This document shows positions 61,801-64,000 of a stretch of DNA of 64,000 nucleotides, one piece after another. This stretch comes from Skeletonema tropicum. Taxonomy: Eukaryota; Bacillariophyta; Thalassiosirophyceae; Thalassiosirales; Thalassiosiraceae. Numbering within the stretch: the stretch's first letter is position 1; every line of letters begins with the position of its first letter. Under the pieces are notes generated by a model. The model had not been told where the DNA came from. It worked only from the letters and a program-made list of their open reading frames with translations, and ran no database searches. The stretch covers positions 1,364,001 through 1,428,000 of the forward strand of contig CM074128.1 of the NCBI GenBank assembly GCA_037178625.1, written 5' to 3'. The position numbers and the translations under genes are program-made.

Positions 61801-64000
61801 CCAACTCGCTCTGCGCCTTCTCCTTTCGCTCTGCAATAACAACTTGCTGTTTGTCGACTTCGATGCTCATTTTCTCAGCTTCGTCCTTTCGCTTCTGAGC
61901 TTCATTCTGATCCGCGACCATTTGCTGAAGTTTGTTGTTGGCCAACGTCTCCTTTTCACGCAGTTCAACAGTTTTGGATGCAAGCCCCACCTTTAACTCT
62001 GCAACATTCTCTTGCGTCTGTTTCAACTTACTTAGACCTGCATTAACATGCAGCTGCTCATCTTCGATTTCTTCGCGTCGATGATTCACGCAGGTGACAA
62101 AGTTGTTAATCAGGGCAAGGTAATCCCTCGGTGATAAGAAGGTCCTGCTAAGACTGGACGCAGACGCTCCTGCTTCTTCGGACAACTCCTTAGTAATAGC
62201 GTGTAGTTGGACAAGTGCTGCGACAACAGCTTGATGCAATCCACCACTTGCAACACCATCAAAAGCATCTTCTACTCTAGTCATAAGTTGTTCACCTGCA
62301 CCAATACCCCAGGCACCACCGACTGCTTCGGCATCTCCCATATCTAAACGCATTGTGAACTCTCTTCCCACTTCTGCCATTGCTTTCGTACTCCATGATC
62401 CAAACCAATCCACAACACACCTATTAAAGAGAGCTGGACTAGTGGTTGATCGATTCTTCCACTCTCCGCCGCTAGGATTCATTGTAAAGACAACGTGCAA
62501 GTTTCTTTGCACCATTGAAGTAAAACGACGCCACAATTCATCTTCACTGTCGACAATCACACCATCTCTAGCAGCACTATCTCTGCATGCACTCATGAGA
62601 GATGTGTAATCATCACCATCAAAAAGACCCGGAACTTCTCCACTGGCGAGCAGAGCGTTCATGGCTTCAAGGAATCCACTGCCTAATACATTGCCCTCGT
62701 CGAAAATAAAGCAAATCTTTTCTCCGTCAACACCAACTCGACGCATTACTCCTCGCAAATCTTCATTGAAATCATCAATTCCGTACCTGGAGTGAGCTTT
62801 GATTTGGAAAATGGAAAGACCGTTCATCCACGAAACAAATTTTGAGAGCACAGTTTTACCAGCACCACTATCACCTACTAACAACAAATGTCCCATGGGT
62901 TGACGTAAGACACGGTCGATTCGTAATACATGGTCCAACACTTGATCGAAGACAACAAGCGGTACATCCAACTCTTCTTCATAAAAAACCTTCAAACGAG
63001 CACTCAAGAATGTCTTCAACTCTTCTCGATTTACTCGTCGCGTGTTTTTGGTCAGCCATGAACTATAAAATAGCGGACGGGCGAGAACCTCATCGTGGTC
63101 GACAGCAGCAAAGAGCTGTTTCGCAACTTCATCAATCTTATTAGAGCACCACTCGATTTCATCATGCTCTACCAGGCGATCCGAGAATAATCTAAGGGCT
63201 TCGTGTGCCCAAATTCTAATCAATTCCTCTCGCGTTAGACCATGGTCCATGTGAACAACGGCTTCGTAAATACCTCGGACCCAACGACTCAACTCACGAG
63301 GTGAATAGAAGTATTGTGGCTGCATCTGGGGCGTGAATTTCTTCTGACATGCAGTGAAAAGCTCAATCATGGCTTCAGTGATGACGTCAGTCTCACCCTT
63401 CAATTGTGGAAACAGCTTCATGATACCACCGTTGAATGTTCGATAGATTTGCGTCAAAGAATCCCGAGACGGAAAGTCAACGAGAAGGAGAGACGCGTGT
63501 CGGAGGAATCTGGATGACATCTCAACACGACCAGCGTCAGTCGGTGGGTTGCATGCACCAACAAATTGGATGCGGTTGGTTTTGACCCAGACATTGTCTT
63601 CTCTCCAGAAACCTCCCTGTTCCACAAGTTGCCTCATAAACATAATCACGCGCTGTGTGCCGTAAGAATCTTCCTCTGGAAGATTGATTTCGTCGCAAAA
63701 GACAACGAGCCAGTTACTAGCTCCCAAACTCTCTACAGGCTCAAGCACAATATCTTTTCCTTTTCGCACATACGTACAATACTGCGCAAAAGTCTTCATG
63801 ATAATATCAGGCGTTGTGCGAGAGGAGAAGTTCAGACTTGCTAGTGTGACTCCCTGCACTGATTGTAGGACTGACGTCAACGTCATCGTTTTACCTGAAC
63901 CTGGAGGACCACAGAGAATGAGAGGCGATCTACTCTCCAACCATGCACCTAGAATATCAGAGTGACGGACAGTATCTGTTGTAGTTACTACCACATCAGT
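58883..64000 (-). CDS. Cytoplasmic dynein heavy chain, C-terminal motor part (partial at window edge)
   Basis: The frame runs off the right edge, so the 5' part (tail, AAA1, AAA2) is missing. The 1,705 codons visible start in AAA3 with RSPLILCGPPGSGKTMTLTS and VVFCDEINLPEEDSYGTQR. AAA4 has LLLVGDSGAGKTVLSKFVSW and ICFIFDEGN. The coiled-coil stalk (about residues 640-970) flanks the microtubule-binding domain (RPPINVKLTLECVAIMLGEK...DFIPNILDFNVDNLT). AAA5 and AAA6 follow, with GTWVMLKNCHLCTDWLDETL. The AAA3 sequence is closest to cytoplasmic dynein 1 rather than axonemal dyneins. The chain ends at a TAG soon after PTWIGLDSAAEIERDRLVAE, so the C-terminal domain of about 400 residues found in animal dynein 1 is absent. 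The gene is convergent with the kinase, only 41 bp apart. Confidence 0.97.
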   Translation of the reverse strand, partial: TDVVVTTTDTVRHSDILGAWLESRSPLILCGPPGSGKTMTLTSVLQSVQGVTLASLNFSSRTTPDIIMKTFAQYCTYVRKGKDIVLEPVESLGASNWLVVFCDEINLPEEDSYGTQRVIMFMRQLVEQGGFWREDNVWVKTNRIQFVGACNPPTDAGRVEMSSRFLRHASLLLVDFPSRDSLTQIYRTFNGGIMKLFPQLKGETDVITEAMIELFTACQKKFTPQMQPQYFYSPRELSRWVRGIYEAVVHMDHGLTREELIRIWAHEALRLFSDRLVEHDEIEWCSNKIDEVAKQLFAAVDHDEVLARPLFYSSWLTKNTRRVNREELKTFLSARLKVFYEEELDVPLVVFDQVLDHVLRIDRVLRQPMGHLLLVGDSGAGKTVLSKFVSWMNGLSIFQIKAHSRYGIDDFNEDLRGVMRRVGVDGEKICFIFDEGNVLGSGFLEAMNALLASGEVPGLFDGDDYTSLMSACRDSAARDGVIVDSEDELWRRFTSMVQRNLHVVFTMNPSGGEWKNRSTTSPALFNRCVVDWFGSWSTKAMAEVGREFTMRLDMGDAEAVGGAWGIGAGEQLMTRVEDAFDGVASGGLHQAVVAALVQLHAITKELSEEAGASASSLSRTFLSPRDYLALINNFVTCVNHRREEIEDEQLHVNAGLSKLKQTQENVAELKVGLASKTVELREKETLANNKLQQMVADQNEAQKRKDEAEKMSIEVDKQQVVIAERKEKAQSELDEAEPALFSARDSVKGIKKKDLDEVRQLARPPINVKLTLECVAIMLGEKKTDWADVKKLLAKKDFIPNILDFNVDNLTSRQIQIVREKYLDGNEDLSVAKVTRSSKACGPLYQWAESQIKYSTIYNSIQPLREEVEKLEQDAKVANDQKEKLESEVAGLESSIANYKSEYATLIRDVEALKHEMEVVTTKVERAESLMKSLSQESERWSKSSESFQSILTCLVGDGLQMAAFLTYAGFFPFSARRTLLQQWRSALDDLGIEFREDLSMIESLSKASERLEWQSQGLPSDSLSLENGVIISRCARFPLIIDPSGHAIDFMMKKYKDQKIQKTSFLDKSFMKVLSGAVRFGTTLLVENVEKLDPVLNPILNKEIQRTGGRSLVRIGTEDVDFSPKFNIILTTKNPAVKLTPDICSRVTLVNFTVTPAGLQSQSLTKILKNESPEVESQRNDILRLQGEQNVKLRGLEEQMLREISAVEGSILDDDRVVEGMERLMKEGAEVEEQMARSAEVMAEVQRGISKFAPISLSCKELFVLFAAMREISFLYEFTATSFMSVLECVLKRKEHHEVDDPDSRLALLKTALYKEVASRIGRGLKDEDKMVFALLLAKLSTGKCALDEKKDNLATDDITSMIEEAFGSNFPWQGKGLNNLRDVTFNDISSMVPLLLCSAPGHDVSGRVEAMAKAESKELAGVAMGSSEGYQIAENFIASASKRGTWVMLKNCHLCTDWLDETLVKTLQSLHGTHPDFRIFITSEISPKLPTALLQLSDIIVAEAPTGIKASLSRFFSRISSDRFANSTQNRLYLIVGWTHAVIQERLRFMPNGWSQRYEFTEADAIHALDVIDSLVSDSCGKKQNVDPEKLPWEAIRTTLCKGVFGGRVTDDSDQDILDSLVNRIFVPDAFNVDFKLVDVDGSPSLPEGSSKDECFAWIDSLPSHNPPTWIGLDSAAEIERDRLVAESVAKKYNDVKAALSDE

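Noticed and set aside
1..64000. tRNA, rRNA or CRISPR features
   Set aside because: Reading for T-arm motifs, rRNA-like blocks and spaced short repeats gave no candidate. The only array of direct repeats is the satellite, with no spacers.

Overview
The window looks like nuclear DNA of a photosynthetic stramenopile, most likely a centric diatom. The evidence is indirect. Genes are eukaryotic, with short GT-AG introns of about 75-110 bp. Two products carry a signal peptide followed by an Ala-Phe junction of the diatom plastid-targeting type. There are also several protein classes common in diatoms: secreted SET-like proteins, Cys-rich proteins and divergent membrane-anchored kinases. I cannot name the species.

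Layout. 0-8 kb: a secreted double SET-like protein, a CE1-type esterase with a C-terminal membrane anchor, and a membrane protein with a domain that resembles one in cyanobacteria. Two small inverted-repeat elements lie between them. 8-11 kb: a gene-poor stretch with possible decayed remnants. 11-23 kb: a coiled-coil gene derived from a mobile element, ATG3, a 1,962-residue TPR protein, and a second gene related to the coiled-coil one. 23-32.5 kb: a Stowaway-like MITE, a spliced JmjC-type protein, respiratory complex III subunit 7, a spliced PI-PLC-X-like protein, a Rubisco-LSMT-like SET gene with three frame breaks, a Cys-rich protein and an eight-helix membrane protein. 32.6-38.6 kb: a satellite array of alternating 184-bp and 188-bp monomers. 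Two copies of a larger 1,268-bp unit in it share an unrelated 156-bp insert. 38.8-44.4 kb: a three-exon sulfatase, a plastid bestrophin-type channel, MED4 and an EF-hand protein. 44.4-47.3 kb: intergenic DNA rich in inverted repeats. 47.3-52.8 kb: a plastid-targeted class 3 lipase, a small zinc-finger protein and an MFSD5-type transporter. 52.8-56.9 kb: a foldback element, a hAT-like element with intact ends but a decayed gene, palindromes, and a fragmentary membrane-protein gene. 56.9-64 kb: a divergent membrane-anchored kinase and, convergent with it, the 3' part of a cytoplasmic dynein heavy chain that runs off the window.

The genes are housekeeping and accessory genes in mixed orientation, and they do not form one pathway. 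The most unusual features are the satellite array, the cluster of small DNA transposons with intact inverted repeats and target duplications, the SET gene whose three frame breaks each fall at a TGA and are each restored by a +1 shift, and a dynein heavy chain that stops before its C-terminal domain.
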